From Ephemerocybe angulata (lineage: Eukaryota > Basidiomycota > Agaricomycetes > Agaricales > Psathyrellaceae), in contig JAACJK010000011.1 in assembly GCA_013368325.1 (NCBI GenBank), forward strand, positions 248,001 to 312,000: a stretch of DNA of 64,000 bases, read 5' to 3'. The position numbers and the translations under genes are program-made. Positions 12,676 to 25,048 of this stretch are shown piece after piece. Below the pieces are notes generated by a model. It was given only the letters and a program-made list of their open reading frames with translations. It searched no databases and was not told the origin of the DNA. Every line of letters begins with the position of its first letter. Within the stretch, counting starts at the first letter, position 1.

Positions 12676-12923
12676 ACGGACCCTTAGATATACTCCAACT
12701 ACACCCTGTTTTCGTTGCTAGAGCTACAAGCCCATGGATCTGAATCCTACCCTCCTCTCACTCCACCGAACCGTACATATTCAAGTTAAACTTCCGAACG
12801 GGCGCTTATATTTATTGACGGGGCTCAAGAAGACTGGTGATTAGGGCTCCTCCAAATGCAATGGTACAGGTGTGGTAAGGTATTCCGAATGGAACAATGT
12901 GATACTGTAAGTATTTCCGTGCT

Positions 12924-14428
12924 TTAGTCTGAATCTGACATCTCCATATCGCTCTCGTCGGCCTCGTCCTCCACGAGCAGCTCTAATGGCGGTGAAGGAG
13001 GAAGAGGGGGAGGAGGGGCCGAACTTGGAGGCGGTGGAGGAGGATACTGGGGTGGCGGCGGGGATGGATACTGAGGTGGTGGTGGCGGAGGGTAGCTTCC
13101 TGGCCTTAATGGGGGGTGGTGGTATACTGCTCTCGGTGGCAAAGAACTGGAGTCAGGCCCTGGTGGTAGCGGAGGCGGTTCGGTGTCAGGAGGAGGCGGG
13201 AGCGGTGGAGGGGGTTCGCTAGGCGCCGGCGGCGGTTCTGGTTGGACGTGACTCGCTGCCCATGTGTCCCAGTCAAACTTCGCTTTGGGTAGTGCCTCGT
13301 GGAAGGAAGGCTGGGAGAGGTCTGATGTGCCGCGCACGGAACCTAGGCTGAATCCGTTATGAATGGGGAGGAGGTCTGGATGAAAATGACTTGATGGGTA
13401 TTTGGCCCAGCGTTTTATGAATGGTGAATGAGTATTTGCCTTAGATGATTGTTCTGGAGATTCTGCTTCTGTTTCTGTTTCTGATTCGGACTCTGAGTCG
13501 GAGCCCACAGATTCGCTAGAGACGTCGGGATTGGCACCGGCCTCCGCCTCGTCTTCGTCGCCCAATCGGCGGTGCTGAAAAGCATCTGAGAATAGTATCA
13601 CTTCCGCCTGCTGATCTTCACTGTCTCCGTAGATCACGAAGGGCTCAGAATCGTCAAGCTCCATCTCAACATTACCACCATGTTCTCGCCATATCCTTTC
13701 CCGAACAAGTTCTCGCGGATCGCGTTCAGCCACCCATCCCTTCGGATACCCCCACACTGCGATATTGCGAAGCCACTCACTCGCACCGTCCTTCCCTAAG
13801 GCCTCGCGGAGGAGCGCACCGCGGACTTCACCCGGCTCAAAGTCTTCTAACCACGTCAGACGCGATTGGCGCCAGCCCTCGGCGACGTGCACCCGCACAT
13901 AGTTCGTGGTGCCTAAAGTGCCTTTGTAAAATTGATAGTATTGGCGAGAGAGGTCTATTAGGTCGCGGTTGAGGCGCAAGGGGCATTCTTTGACGGAGTG
14001 GGAGTCGGACCCGCAGTTGAAGCAGCGCGAGGTGGAGGAGGATGAGACTGCTTCGCCCTCTTGTTCTGCGTCGTCGTCTCCTAGGATGTGGGCTGTGTCT
14101 GCGCGGGTGTAGATCCCGTAGGACTCGTATTCGTGGGGAAGCGCTTGGGGGATGATGTGCGGAAATGAAGGGTATATCACGGTGTCGGTGTCGGTGTCGA
14201 GTCGTTGTTGTTCTTGGTCGTGTCCGCGGTGGTGGTCTGGTCCCACTCCGAGAGCGCTTTCATGACCGTCTGGGCGTCCCATCGTCCTTTGGCTATCTCT
14301 TTCCCCTCTAGATGCAGCGCAGGGATCCAGTACACATATTTGCGCTTCCACGATTCCTGGCCTTTGTCCTGGATGTTGATAGTGTCCAGCTGGAATGGGC
14401 GCTGCTTGGTATTCAGTTTTGGGTTCAT
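12924..14428 (-). CDS. ZCCHC8-like zinc-knuckle and PSP-domain protein (5' reading frame unresolved)
   Basis: The open frame up to about 14170 carries a CCHC zinc knuckle (CFNCGSDSHSVKECP) followed by a PSP domain: FEPGEVRGALLREALG, then WLRNIAVWGYPKGWVAE. After that come acidic/serine-rich and very proline-rich disordered tails. CCHC plus PSP is the arrangement of ZCCHC8, the scaffold of nuclear exosome targeting, and of related RNA-processing factors. Upstream, the same frame gives poor-looking sequence. The alternative frame from ATG 14428 to 14177 gives a more protein-like N-terminus (RPFQLDTINIQDKGQESW, YWIPALHLEGKEIAKGRW). I could find no GT-AG intron joining the two in phase, so the start is uncertain and 14428 is a best guess. 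The nuclear RNA-binding role is inferred from domains. Confidence 0.7.
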
Positions 14429-14777
14429 TGTTTCTTCCTGACGGGGTCTGACTCACCGACTGTCGGACTTTCGCCAGTTCACTTTTTGCGATCTGTTTGA
14501 AGGCTTGAATGGTGTTTCCTAACTGTAGTTTAAGGAGTACTCACGTCGCACAGAGAGCAGTTGGGGCCGGAGAAGAGGGTCAACCTTGGGATACGAGGGA
14601 TTCTGCCAGCCATGGTGCACGGTGATCACAAGCGTTGCCGCTCCCGGCAACATTTCCAGCTATACGATCACGTGATGCCGTAACCCCTGTTGATCGCCGT
14701 GGGCTGCAGCCTGCTGGTTTCTGTTTCCTTCCCTCATCACCGACGACGACGACGACGACGACGGTCAATGTCTTTCG
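14429..14777. other. Divergent intergenic region with a CGA triplet repeat
   Basis: About 350 bp between divergent start codons. It holds a pure (CGA)n tract at 14741-14763, just before the ATG of the CCCH/AAA+ gene and probably in its 5' leader. Nothing else was recognised. Confidence 0.5.
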
Positions 14778-17700
14778 ATGTCTCTCCCTGACTCTACGTG
14801 GCGCATTCCTTGTGAGTGCAAATCTACCAGTGCTGACGGTGGTTTGAACGGTATCCTGCAGCTCGACCCTGTCCCTTCTACCAACGCGGAAATTGCATCT
14901 TCGCTGCACAGTGCAATTTCCTTCATACCCTACCGGAAAAACGATTTAACGATGAAGACTCGCTCAGGTCGTCGCGCAAGTCGTCGCGCGACTCGCTGGA
15001 CTATGTGTATTCGGCCCAGAAGCTGCCCATCGTCAGGGTCGACTCGCCCTCGTCCATGAAGTCTCCACCCCGCGAACCACAGATGGAAAGACTGCTCTCG
15101 GCTCTGACAGAAGTCATTGGCGACGACTCGGAGGAGGAAGAGGAGGAGGACGAGGTATACAACGAGAGCATGACCCTCACCGAGCCGGACGACGCAACCG
15201 CATGGTCCTCCGGGCTCCCGACGCTCGTCCACGGTGGTGACGCCACCTTTTTCGCCCGTGTCACCGACGCCATGACGGAGATGATGCGCCTCACCGACGG
15301 CGAGGACGACGAGTCCGAAGACGACGACTTTGACAACTCTGCCTTCCACCCAGCGAAGAACGACGACGACGATAATACATTGAAACTACCCTGCCAGGAT
15401 GATACCCCGTCTATTCATACCACACACAGCTCCCCGGACGCCCAATACATCGAGATGCCAGCCATCCCCGACAACCACAACGACCTCCTCTCCCCCGTCG
15501 ACCTCTCCCAAGTCCACCTCACCAACTTCAGCTTCGACGACACCGACGACACCGACTCCGGCTTCGAAGACGCGTGGAAATCGCCCCTCTCGCCCCCTCG
15601 CAGCCCGGGCAACCACACATCCACTTTCAATCTGCTGCACTCGCCGTTCGGCTCCCCGTCTGCAAGGGTGCTGAGCCCGCGGATTGGCGCGCTGCTCGGA
15701 CGCTCGCCGTCGCTGCCCCTGGACCGGTTGCCAGGCGAGCCGAAGCTCCAGGACGATCTTGATTCGCCCAGCACGAGGATATCTGCGCCTGAAGATCCGG
15801 CTGCGCGGCACGAAGACACTGTGCGACCGGCGTTCCAGGAATTGGAAGCCGACGATCCTCTTCCCGACAACGACGACGAAGACGAAGCAGCGTCGTCTCG
15901 CAACGGATCAGTTGTTGTTGTTTCTCAAGAGCTCGAGAGCGCCGCGGAGTCGCTCTTTCTCGACACCGACGTCTCTGCCGATTTCTCGCTGTATGCGGAG
16001 GACGACAGTGGCAGCGAGGGTGACGATGCGACAGACCCGTCTATTTTCCAGCTGGTGACGAGAGATGACGATACGAGTCCTTTGGGCGCCTACCTCGGCG
16101 ATAGTGAGGGCAGCACTTCCCCTTCTGGTATGGACGAGGAAGACGCCGACGGTGCCATTCGCAATCGAGTTGCTTTCGCTTCGCCAGAGGAACCCCTACC
16201 ATTCTCGGAAAACGACGAAGTGGAGGACGCGTCGGACGGGAGCGAGTCGTACGGGCACACGTCAGTATGGGGTCCAGCAGAGGCAGAGACTCCCGTCTTC
16301 GTCGGTTCGGCTCAGAGTCCGGCTTCCATCGAGGTGCCGAATGAGCTTAATCGACAGAGTATGCAGCTTCTGGAGCAGCCACCGTTGGATGAGGATGCTC
16401 CGGTCTGGGACGAGGCCGATGCCCCCGACTCTCCGGCTCAAGTCAGTCCTGACTCTGACTACGGCGTCTTAGCTGAGGAAGGGAGGCAGGCTATGTCTCC
16501 GATGTCTATAGGCGGCAACGGTCGCGCACTGGAAAGTAACTCCCCGCCTTCGAATCCTGGTGCGAGCACGTCGACTCCCCCGCAGAATCCCGCCCCATCC
16601 CCTGAACAGTATCTCGATTCTGAGGACGACAGCACGGCGTATCTTGGGTACCTACAAAATGAAACTGAAGAGGAGCCTGAAGAGGAGCCTGAAGAAGCAG
16701 CCAATCAGGATGGAGACACCTTACATTCACTCTACGACGCATACACCGACCTTACCCCTTCACCCAAGGCGCTTTCCCCCGCCGAATCGACAAAACCTCT
16801 GCGCGAGCGCGTCTTCACTCCTCCCCCTCTGTCAGCTTCGCACCTGGGCCGTCTCGGATCATACTCCACCGCATCGTCTTCCCCTGTGCCGTCTTTGGAC
16901 TCATTGCCCAAGGGCCGAGCGTCGCCTGTTTCCGTCGCCTCGAGCAGCAAACACGTCCATGATGAGCCTCAGATCTCCAAGAAGGTTCCGTTCGGTTTCC
17001 GTCATCAGGTTAGTGTATTTCAACCGCAAAAATCAAGCGAGGGATTAGCTGACAAGGTGATCAGCGGCACTCGACTCGTCCATCGCTCACGTTGAATGGG
17101 GGTCGAAGTCTATCTCGCCTCGGGACTCAGCATTCAGCTGGGCTGGAAGACCCTGTAGACCGGCCTAACTCTACGCCACCATCATCTGCTTGTTCTACCA
17201 GTGCTTTACGTCCTCTTCGGCTGTCGGTATTGCTAAATTCTCAGTCCAACTCAAATCAGTCTCTATCCCTTAATCAACCATTATCTGGTTCGTTCATCTT
17301 TTCGCCCTTACATGGTCTACGATTCTGATACCCCCGACAGCAACACCTCATACATCGCTATCCTCTGTACCATCACGCAATTCGTTATCGACTTCTCGTT
17401 CGGTACGTGGCGAAGCAGAGCTCTACTTCGTATACGAGCCTAACAAGCGCCCAAACAGCTTTCGTCTGCCCCTGCAACTGCTTATCCTTATCATTCTCAT
17501 TCTTTGCCCACTGGTTTAATTGATTCACGACCCCCACGATCACCTTCGCTACTCACTGATGATTTCAACTACCTCGCTACTTTCGGTTCCCCCATTTCAG
17601 CGCCGGTCGCTGGTCACCCATCCTGGCCCTCCCTAATTTCTCCCCACGCTTCCCATTTTAGCCAGATTCGCTCTGCAAGTAGACTCTCGGAACCCATATA

Positions 17701-19504
17701 CGAACAGGAGGGCGAAGACGACACCTTCCGCCAGGACAGCCGGGATGAACCCATCCGGCGCGCCATTGATACCACCGCCGCCGCAGCCTCGTCGCATACT
17801 GCGCCCCACTCGCGCGCGGACTCGGAGATGCAGATGCGGGACCCCATGCACTCGATCGCGACGCCCAAGCCGACGCTCATGTTCGCGATTGCGAGCGACG
17901 ATGTGGCGCAGGTGCGGCAGGTGCTGGAGAGCGGGGACGCGAACCCGAACGATACGGTTGGGCCGCAGAGTGCGCTGCAGTTCGCATTGACGAATGACCA
18001 GCTGACGAATAAGCTCGAGATTGTGAAGACGCTTCTTGCGTTCGGAGCTGATCCTTCGCATCTTGTAGATAGGAAGGAGGGCGCGGAGTCTCAGGCTGGG
18101 GAAGGAGAAGGAGCTGCTGAGGTCCAGCCTCATCAAATGAGCAAGAGTTTGATGGAAGGCATGGATCCTGCGACGAGGTTTGTTTTTGCGTTGCTTGGAC
18201 TTTTTGGCGTTCTTACGGACGAAGGAGCTGACGAGCGTCTTTTTCCAGGTATTACGTTGAGAGGGCAGATGCTGCGCATACAAGAAAGACGTCGTCGTTG
18301 ATTCATCGATCGTTCTTCCGCCCTCTGACTCGGGTTCGGTATGACCTTGTCGGGCAGGACCGTGCGCTGGAAGAGCTGTTCAAGCTGCTCAGTATCCACT
18401 CGCGGCAGATTAGCGTATCGCCTGTCGTCGTTATGTTTAGTGGTGGGTCGATTCGTATCATGCATCGACCTTGTGGATGTGTCTGACCGGGCTCTTCTTT
18501 CTTCTTTCTTCTCAAGGCCCTAGTGGACACGGAAAAAGTCTTCTCGCTCGGAAATGTATGTTTGTTTGACGTGCTGGACGTGTTTATCCGTGTGGCTCAC
18601 GTCATTGTCCTTGCAGTTGGCTCCTTGCTCGACGTGCCGACACACACTGTTAATATGGTGTCAGTGAGGTCACAGGACGACCTCTGGGAATCGTATTCAA
18701 TTAACCCGCATGAGGTAAGGAGGGCTTCCTGCCTCCATGTCCTTATCTTGTCTTTAAACTTTGCGAAGTTGCTAATCGCCGTAAAATAGGAGCCAACTAA
18801 TTGCACGCTTGCCGAGTTCCTTGTCAACAACGAGGGGAAGAGATGTGTTGTTGTCCTGGACGTAAGTCGCCTCTAATGCAAGTCAAATAGTTGGACGGAC
18901 GTGGCTAATGCCTGGCAACAGGAGATTGAAAAGGTTGACAACGAGAAGGTGTTGTGGTCTTTGCTCATGCCATGGGAGTCTGGCCGATGCTCGTTCGAGG
19001 CGAAGAGCCGGCACGTCGATGTGCGGAACGTCATTTGGCTGTGCACGTCAAATATTGGGCAGGGCCTCATCTTCGATCACTGGAATGCGCGTGAAAACCC
19101 TAGCGAGATGTTGACAAGACCGGAATTCCTCGAGCTCGTGGCGTTGTTGCGCCCTCGGGTTTCTGAGCGGCTGGGAGTACGTGGTCACAACATTTATTTC
19201 CTTTTCTTTTATTTGCTGTGCGCTTGGATATAAAGTGACTGACTGGCTGGTTATCCATCGCTTTTGACAGGCTTCTGTGTTGTCAAGGATAACCTCAGTG
19301 CTGCCCTTTGTGCCATTTACGCAGGACGAAAAACAGGCTGTGTGCGCCGAGGCGATATACCAGCTCGGGGGAGAGGACGCGATGGGGCTCTCGATGGAGA
19401 CGATCGGGGCGCTTATCGAGGGCGCGTTAAAGAGCTATATACCGGAGGAAGGCGCGCGATCGCTACATAGAGCTGTATCGAACCAGCTGGTCGATGTGAT
19501 CTGA
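14778..19504 (+). CDS. CCCH zinc finger - disordered acidic region - ankyrin - ClpB/Skd3-like AAA+ ATPase
   Basis: The start ATG 14778 (MSLPDSTWRIP) is joined by a 50-nt intron (14812-14861, branch TGCTGAC) to a CCCH finger: CPFYQRGNCIFAAQCNFLH fits C-x7-C-x5-C-x3-H. A very long exon to about 17010 encodes about 690 residues of acidic, Ser/Pro-rich disordered sequence. Several short exons keep the same Ser/Pro composition, then the exon starting near 17460 leads into ankyrin-like repeats (PTLMFAIASDDVAQVRQVLE, KLEIVKTLLAFGADPSHL). Next comes a Clp-type AAA+ module: YDLVGQDRALEELFKLL, Walker A GPSGHGKS, Walker B VVVLDEIEK, sensor-1 LCTSN, and the C-terminal small domain EEGARSLHRAVSNQLVDVI. 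Ankyrin plus a single Clp AAA+ domain resembles Skd3/CLPB disaggregases, but no mitochondrial presequence is seen. The CCCH finger suggests RNA binding. That all exons form one transcript is inferred from matching phases. Confidence 0.72.
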
Positions 19505-19965
19505 ATCAATACTTCCAAGTTCTCAGCTCAGGACGAGATCGTGGGTGTCGGTCGTATCGGGTCATGGGGGGTCATTCGGACCCCTTACTTCGCGCACTAC
19601 CGCCACCGTGTGATTGGGTTCGCAGTTGTGGTAATCGGGGAGCTGGAAGAAGCACCGGGAAGTGCACGGTGGCTGGGCGTGTGCTTGGAGCTCCTGCAGT
19701 CAAGCGGGTTATTTATTGGCAGGTCAATGAACGATGATCAGTTTGATGGAGGTGCCACTGTAGTCCTCGGTCAATATATGGGCCAGCTTCTGTGCTTGGG
19801 TTCTCGAGAGTACGGTGCTTCCCTTCTTCCTTCTTTTCCTCCCCTGGCCCCTGATAACGCCATTCTTCTCGCGGTGCCCACCTTGCCTCCCTTTCTTTCG
19901 TTCTCCTTCGACTTCGCTTTTTTTTCTCTCATTGAGAGGGCTGTGAGGCCTTGAGGTTTTGTACG
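19505..19965. other. Intergenic region
   Basis: About 460 bp holding the 3' end of the AAA+ gene and a pyrimidine-rich promoter tract (TTCTTCC/CTTTC runs at 19820-19930) typical of basidiomycete promoters. No gene was recognised. Confidence 0.45.
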
Positions 19966-21529
19966 ATGGTTGTCTTTAGGAGGCATCGGCTCTCGACGGC
20001 GATGGCGCAGCTACAACTCCGCGGAAGAAATGCGCTTGAGAGTGTGGTGGTGAAGAGGGATAGTGGGTCGGCTTCAACAGCATCGCAGAGAGTTCCGTTC
20101 AAGCTATCCATCCCTGCCATCGTCGGAATCGCCATCGTTGGGATTATCATAACCGGTCTCAGTGAGTCCCACCTACTCGTCTTCGTTGACCCATTACTTA
20201 AATTTCTGCTAAAATAATGTAGTTGTGCTCCTGTGGAGGTGGCGAGTACGAGTCCGAGAGATTGCGCGAATGAATCGGCAATTTAGGGCGTCGTACGAGA
20301 AGTACGGAATTGGGCGGGGGATAGAGAGCTCGAATTCGTCGGGGAGCAAAAAAAGCAAATCGGATCCGTATGGCAGCTTCTTCGAGGTAGAGACCGAGAA
20401 ACCGAAGAAGGCGCTGCTCACCTTCCGGAGGTCGTCGTCGTCGAACGGGCATGGCAGTTTGCCGGCGACGGCAACGGCGAAGCAGAACTTCAAGGGCAGT
20501 TTGAATAGCCAGGGGTATAATGGCGGGGGTGGATGGGGTGGATCTTCGAGTAGTGGCCATGGACACAAGGTGGCGCCGTCTCGGGAGGGTTATTATACGC
20601 AGAGACCTAGTCCGGCTGCGCACCCGGCTGCTCCCCCAGGGCTGAATGGACGCAGGTCTTCGTCTAGGCGGTCGTCGTTCTCGTTCTCCCTGAGAAAGTC
20701 GGAGGAAAGACGGGTGCAGCACCTCCCGACGTCGACGATCAAGAGCAAAGGCATCTCTGCCCCCCTCATCGTCGCAAACGGAGGCGCAGAACCATGGTCC
20801 CCACTCCCTCTCGACGCCTCAGCCACCAACGCAAACAATGCAAGTTTAAGTAGCACCATCCCCCCACTGGCAGTGTCGGCGCAACAGCCGGCTCCCCCAC
20901 CCCCCGTCGCGTTCCCGCAAAAGTTCAAGCAGCCTCAGCCGCGGTCGCTCCCCGACACCCCGGGGACGAGCCAGAAGCGCGACACGCTACTGACAGTTGT
21001 GTCCAACGTGAACGCGCCATCCGACGGGTCGCTCTACTCCCGCAACAGCTTCTGCAGCAGTGACCCGCATCTCCTGCTCTCCGCTCAGCAGGCAGTCTCG
21101 GCATCGGGCGTCGCCAATACCCAGCCTACGACGCCGTCGTCTTCGAAGACTATGTCGCCGAAGAATTACACTCCATACCCATCGTCGAGCTATACCTATG
21201 CCGTCCCGAGCGGGGATGGGGAGGTTGTCCGGCCTGGGAGCGCGAATAGCTATCACCCTGAGAGCAAGGATAACCTTCCGCGACTTATGACGGTTGTTGC
21301 GCCGTTTATGCCTACCCTGGAGGACGAGTTGCCGCTGAAGGTTGGGGATACTGTGCGGGTGATTGAGGAGTACCGCGATGGGTGGTGTTTGGTGCAGCAG
21401 GTAGGGAGGATTGACTCCCCGAGGGGCGTTGTGCCGTGCGTCTGTTTGCAGGAGAGGAAGCGGATCGTGCCTGTCCCGGTGAACGTTGGGGGACCTTCGC
21501 ATCAGAATACGGCGGGGCAATGGCGGTGA
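19966..21529 (+). CDS. Single-pass membrane protein with C-terminal SH3 domain (Fus1-like layout)
   Basis: Two exons joined across an intron at 20162-20222. The ATG at 19966 gives MVVFRRHRLSTAMAQLQLRG. One hydrophobic segment (LSIPAIVGIAIVGIIITGLIVLLW) is followed by a basic stop-transfer stretch (RWRVRVREIARMNRQ). About 280 residues of Ser/Pro/Gly-rich disordered cytoplasmic sequence follow. The C-terminus is an SH3 domain: LMTVVAPFMPTLEDELPLKV (ALYDY-like region), GDTVRVIEEYRDGWCLV, and GVVPCVCLQE for the final strands. The order TM, disordered linker, SH3 resembles yeast Fus1 and other polarity or cell-fusion membrane adaptors. Partners are unknown. No N-terminal signal peptide is evident, so the TM acts as signal anchor. 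Confidence 0.82.
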
Positions 21530-22321
21530 TCTGCTTGCTATTCTTGCGCCTGTGGGTCTGGAGGAAGTAACGAAACGACGCCCTATTTTTTGACGAGAGC
21601 TTAACGATTACCTTCCCTTCCAGCGGACTGTTCGAAGGACTCACGCTCATTGATCTTCATCTTCTTCAGCTATTTATCACCTATGTTCTATGTCACTCTT
21701 CCATTTTTTCGCCGGGTTCTTAGACTATTTGTCAAATCTTCACCCACCGTCTCTACCATCCCCCACCATTTGAAACGTTTTCTTTTCGGTTCTCTATCTA
21801 GCATCAATTTAGTTCAACTGCCGGGCGCCTATTTCTCTCCTGGACATTTGCTTTACCTTACCCGAATCGTACTCCTACTGTATCTTTAGTCGGCCTTCTC
21901 TTTCTCTCTGCGCTGCGCCGCTCACGGACCTTACATCACCTCCTTGTTACCTGGCGTAACGTCTCCCTAAATACGCGTCCGCCAAATGGAAATCCATGGT
22001 CTAGGCTTGCAACTTCTTGGCCCGACGATCGTCTTGAGGAGTTCAGGTCCCAGGACACCCTTTCAGAGGCATGATTCCAAGAGGATCCGCGCTGGTTGAT
22101 GACTCGGAGATGATAGGCAATGATGCGTGGTAGATGACGACGCGCTTGTACTCTTGACAGGGGCTAAATCGTCCCGGGGATTGTCCAATCTAAGCGCCCG
22201 CAGCCTGGTTGGCGTCCGCGGCGACCCGTGCCGTCCCACAGAGTCAAACCCCCAATGTTACTTGCTGAAAGAAATGATCTACTTAGGGTGTGTTTGTCAA
22301 GCTCGATTTATATTTGCAGAG
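21530..22321. other. Intergenic region between convergent SH3 and arrestin-like genes
   Basis: About 790 bp, pyrimidine-rich on the plus strand up to 21900. It contains two copies of the TARGCGCCC motif (21823-21831 reversed, 22191-22199). No coding region was recognised. Confidence 0.45.
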
Positions 22322-23966
22322 TCATAATTGGACTTCAGGGGGATCCTCCCATGAGTCGGTGACAAGCTTAATCCCAATACTACACTTAACGTCCTTCCAA
22401 GGCACTTCGCTCGTCCCAATAGCCAAAGTCACGTAGTCGCACACCTTTATATTTTCACCTTCAAACCCTCCTGTTCGCACATCCGGGTTGATCTTGAGGT
22501 TGCCCTCCCAGCTGAGATACTCGAGGTTGTGGTCCACAGGGTAGCAGTAGCAGTCGGTCATCATCGGCGGGACGGGTTCGAGGTCGCCTTCAGCAATGAC
22601 AACATTTTTAACCTGCTTCTTGCCTTTCAGGTCGACGCATATCTGCCGGAGGACGCTGACGCGGAGTGCCCTGGGCTTGGAACACGATGTTGGGGGTAAC
22701 GACGAGAATGGGCAGTCTGATGATGAGGTTTTGGAGGTGGATGCCATGGAGAGTCGCTTCTTCTTCTTGGACTCGATGGCGAAATTGAGAGTGGGGGACG
22801 GGGTTTGGGAAGGGGCCTTGTCCGTTTGGAAAATTGAGGCGCGAAGTGAGTCTACCCTTCCGGATACCTGTATGTGGAAGGGTATGTCCTCAGTGATAGG
22901 ATAGACCCGCGCGTTGGGAACGAAGAGCTAGAATTTGCCGACTCGTTGATTAGAAATGGTTCGTGCTCTCTTCCATGGACAAAGGCTTACATTGGTCGTT
23001 AGCGGCTCCAGGTGAGGCTGATTTTCGACGGCGACTGTGCCTGTGCACTGGTACCACTCGTTTGGCAGCGCCTTGATGCTCGCCAGGGATCCTGGAATCC
23101 CGGAGGTTGGATCCCTACTCCTCGATTGCGGTAGATAGTCGAACGTCAAGAACGCGCTGAAAGCGGCGGGTCCGGTCAGGCTATTCATAAACCTTTGTTG
23201 ATCGTCGCGACTCACTGTTCAGTCTTCTCCCAGTTGAATACACTCTTCGGCGCCTTAGTGACAGAGATGTGGATGCGATACGAACTGCGAACGTTGATGT
23301 AAGGGCCTGGAGCAATGCCACTGTGCTCACTGTGCTCATGGAATGACGGGGGTAGAGGGTACTCCTTGCCACCGCTCTCGTAGGTTTCTGGTAGGGAAAA
23401 CGCAAATTCGACCTCACTAGGGCAGAGTGAGCTGTTGCTGGCTCTGTCTTTCTTCCAAAGGTTGGTCTCGGAGTTGACAACCGTGACGACCTTGGAGTGT
23501 TCCAATAGACTGATGCTGAGCCTGCCTTCAATCTGGGTACGAGCACGGGCGTGAGCTAACCGACGCGTCGTGATCAGGAGCCGCCACACACCTGAAGGGA
23601 GACATCCGTAACGCGCTCGGGGTCAACGGAGACAAAGCCAGTGATGATCTCGTCTCTTCCGTACCACGGTACCTTGACGCCGGGCTCTTGGCCCCTTAGC
23701 GTAAGGGATACCTTGCCGGTCTTCTGCGTGAAGGTGTGTTCTGGATTTCTATGACGAAAACCAGGACCCAGAGAGTGCTGGAGACTCCTCTCCCCACAAG
23801 CAAGTGAATGGGAGTAGTCGGGGGCAGGTGGAGATGGCGAGTAGGCTGGTAGACACTGAGCCATGCATCGTAAGATACAGGTGCACGGTACGCTCTCGGT
23901 CACCGTCGCGGCTTGACTGCCAGACGCGCTCGTGCTGGCTTCAGGGGCTGGCATGGTGATCGCCAT
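22322..23966 (-). CDS. Arrestin-like protein, copy 1
   Basis: Four exons on the minus strand from ATG 23966. The spliced product has YSPSPPAPDYSHS, then GKVSLTLRGQEPGVKVPWYG and IITGFVSVDPERVTDVSLQ. Next are IEGRLSISL, CPSEVEFAFSLPETY with GKEYPLPPSF, the FDYLPQSRSRDP linker, and a C-terminal beta-rich half ending in KCSIGIKLVTDSWEDPPE. The short beta-strand pattern and the PLPPSF / YRI.V..TKAP segments fit the arrestin_N/C fold of fungal arrestin-like proteins, which act as cargo or ubiquitin-ligase adaptors. No PPxY motif stands out. It is clearly paralogous to the gene at 26908-28524 throughout its length, with the same exon layout and strand, so the pair arose by tandem duplication. Function is inferred from fold resemblance only. 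Confidence 0.72.
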
Positions 23967-24131
23967 AGGAGGGAATAGAACACTTTAAAGTGGGTACTTG
24001 GAGGGGATGAGGGTTAAGAGTCATTTCGAGGATTGGGAGTATAAATAGGTATCCCAGGGAGGTTTGTCATCTGCGCCCGCATTCGAGACTTACAAGAATG
24101 ACTCCTTGAGCACCCGTTGTGGGATGAGACA

Positions 24132-25048
24132 ACCCTGACACGGCGGGCAAAGCCATGTCAAATGTGCTGACTCATTGCACTGTCAAATCACATGTCAAAT
24201 GTCGGGCCCTGTCGGTCCGAGAAAAGGCGCATCAAAGTCGGCGGTTGGTCGAATTGGGACGACGCGTCGCGAGCAAGTCGTGAATTGTTTCCATTCCCTC
24301 TGGGCCGAGAGTGGGCAGCATCAACGAGATATGGGGCACCTAATTGCATCAGAGTACAATGGCATGAAATGGGTACGGCCTAATCGGTGAATATTATCCA
24401 TCTGATATCGGCCCATGGACTTGAAGCGATAATTGCAGCTTGAAGTTCTTAGTTGCAGCGTCGCAGTTAGGTGTCCGAGACTCTGACACGTAATGCAAAC
24501 CATCCTCAGCCAGGACCTAAACGACGTCAAAAATTTAGTTACCGCATCACATGAGAAAGGGAGAGTCAAGGGACACTGGAGTATAAACTTGACCACCCGA
24601 GGCATGGTGCCTAGTGCAAGCCAGTTGTTTCAATGGCCTTGAAGAGCGTGGGATAGGCCACGTAGCAACGGTACTGTATACACTCATGGCTGCTTTAGGA
24701 TAATTTGCATCGTACATATTTAGTGATCCAAGTGGCGAGGGGAACGAAGGATTGCGAAAGGGCAATGGATGTCATGCTTAAGAATCGAGATTTTGAGTGA
24801 TATCCGGGATCCCTCTCGTTTTCTTATTTTAGCGAAGAAAAAAAACAGGGTAAAACGAGGATTCTACGCTAGCAACATACCTTGCTGCAGCCACTGAAAC
24901 AGATCGTGCCCTAGCAGGTTGTAGCAGAGGCAAACCAAGGTGATCTGACCGACGCGACTTGACTTTGATGCGCCAGGACATTTGACACGTGATTTGACAG
25001 TGCAATGAGTCAGCGCATTTGACATAATTATGCCCGCCGTGTGAGGGT
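24132..25048. mobile_element. Non-autonomous inverted-repeat element (MITE-like), about 917 bp
   Basis: The left arm (24132-24203, plus GGCGCATCAAAGTC at about 24225-24238) is repeated in reverse complement at 24961-25048. The shared part includes ACACGGCGGGC, ATGTCAAATG and GCTGACTCATTGCACTGTCA, with only scattered differences over about 70 bp. The roughly 720-bp interior has no credible ORF. Long imperfect terminal inverted repeats around a non-coding core fit a non-autonomous DNA transposon. A clear target-site duplication was not found, so the exact ends are uncertain. It lies between the two arrestin-like paralogues. Confidence 0.6.

Noticed and set aside
24132..25048. Target-site duplication of the inverted-repeat element
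   Set aside because: Flanking bases (GAGACA on the left, ACCCCTTG on the right) do not match at any sensible boundary, so none is claimed.
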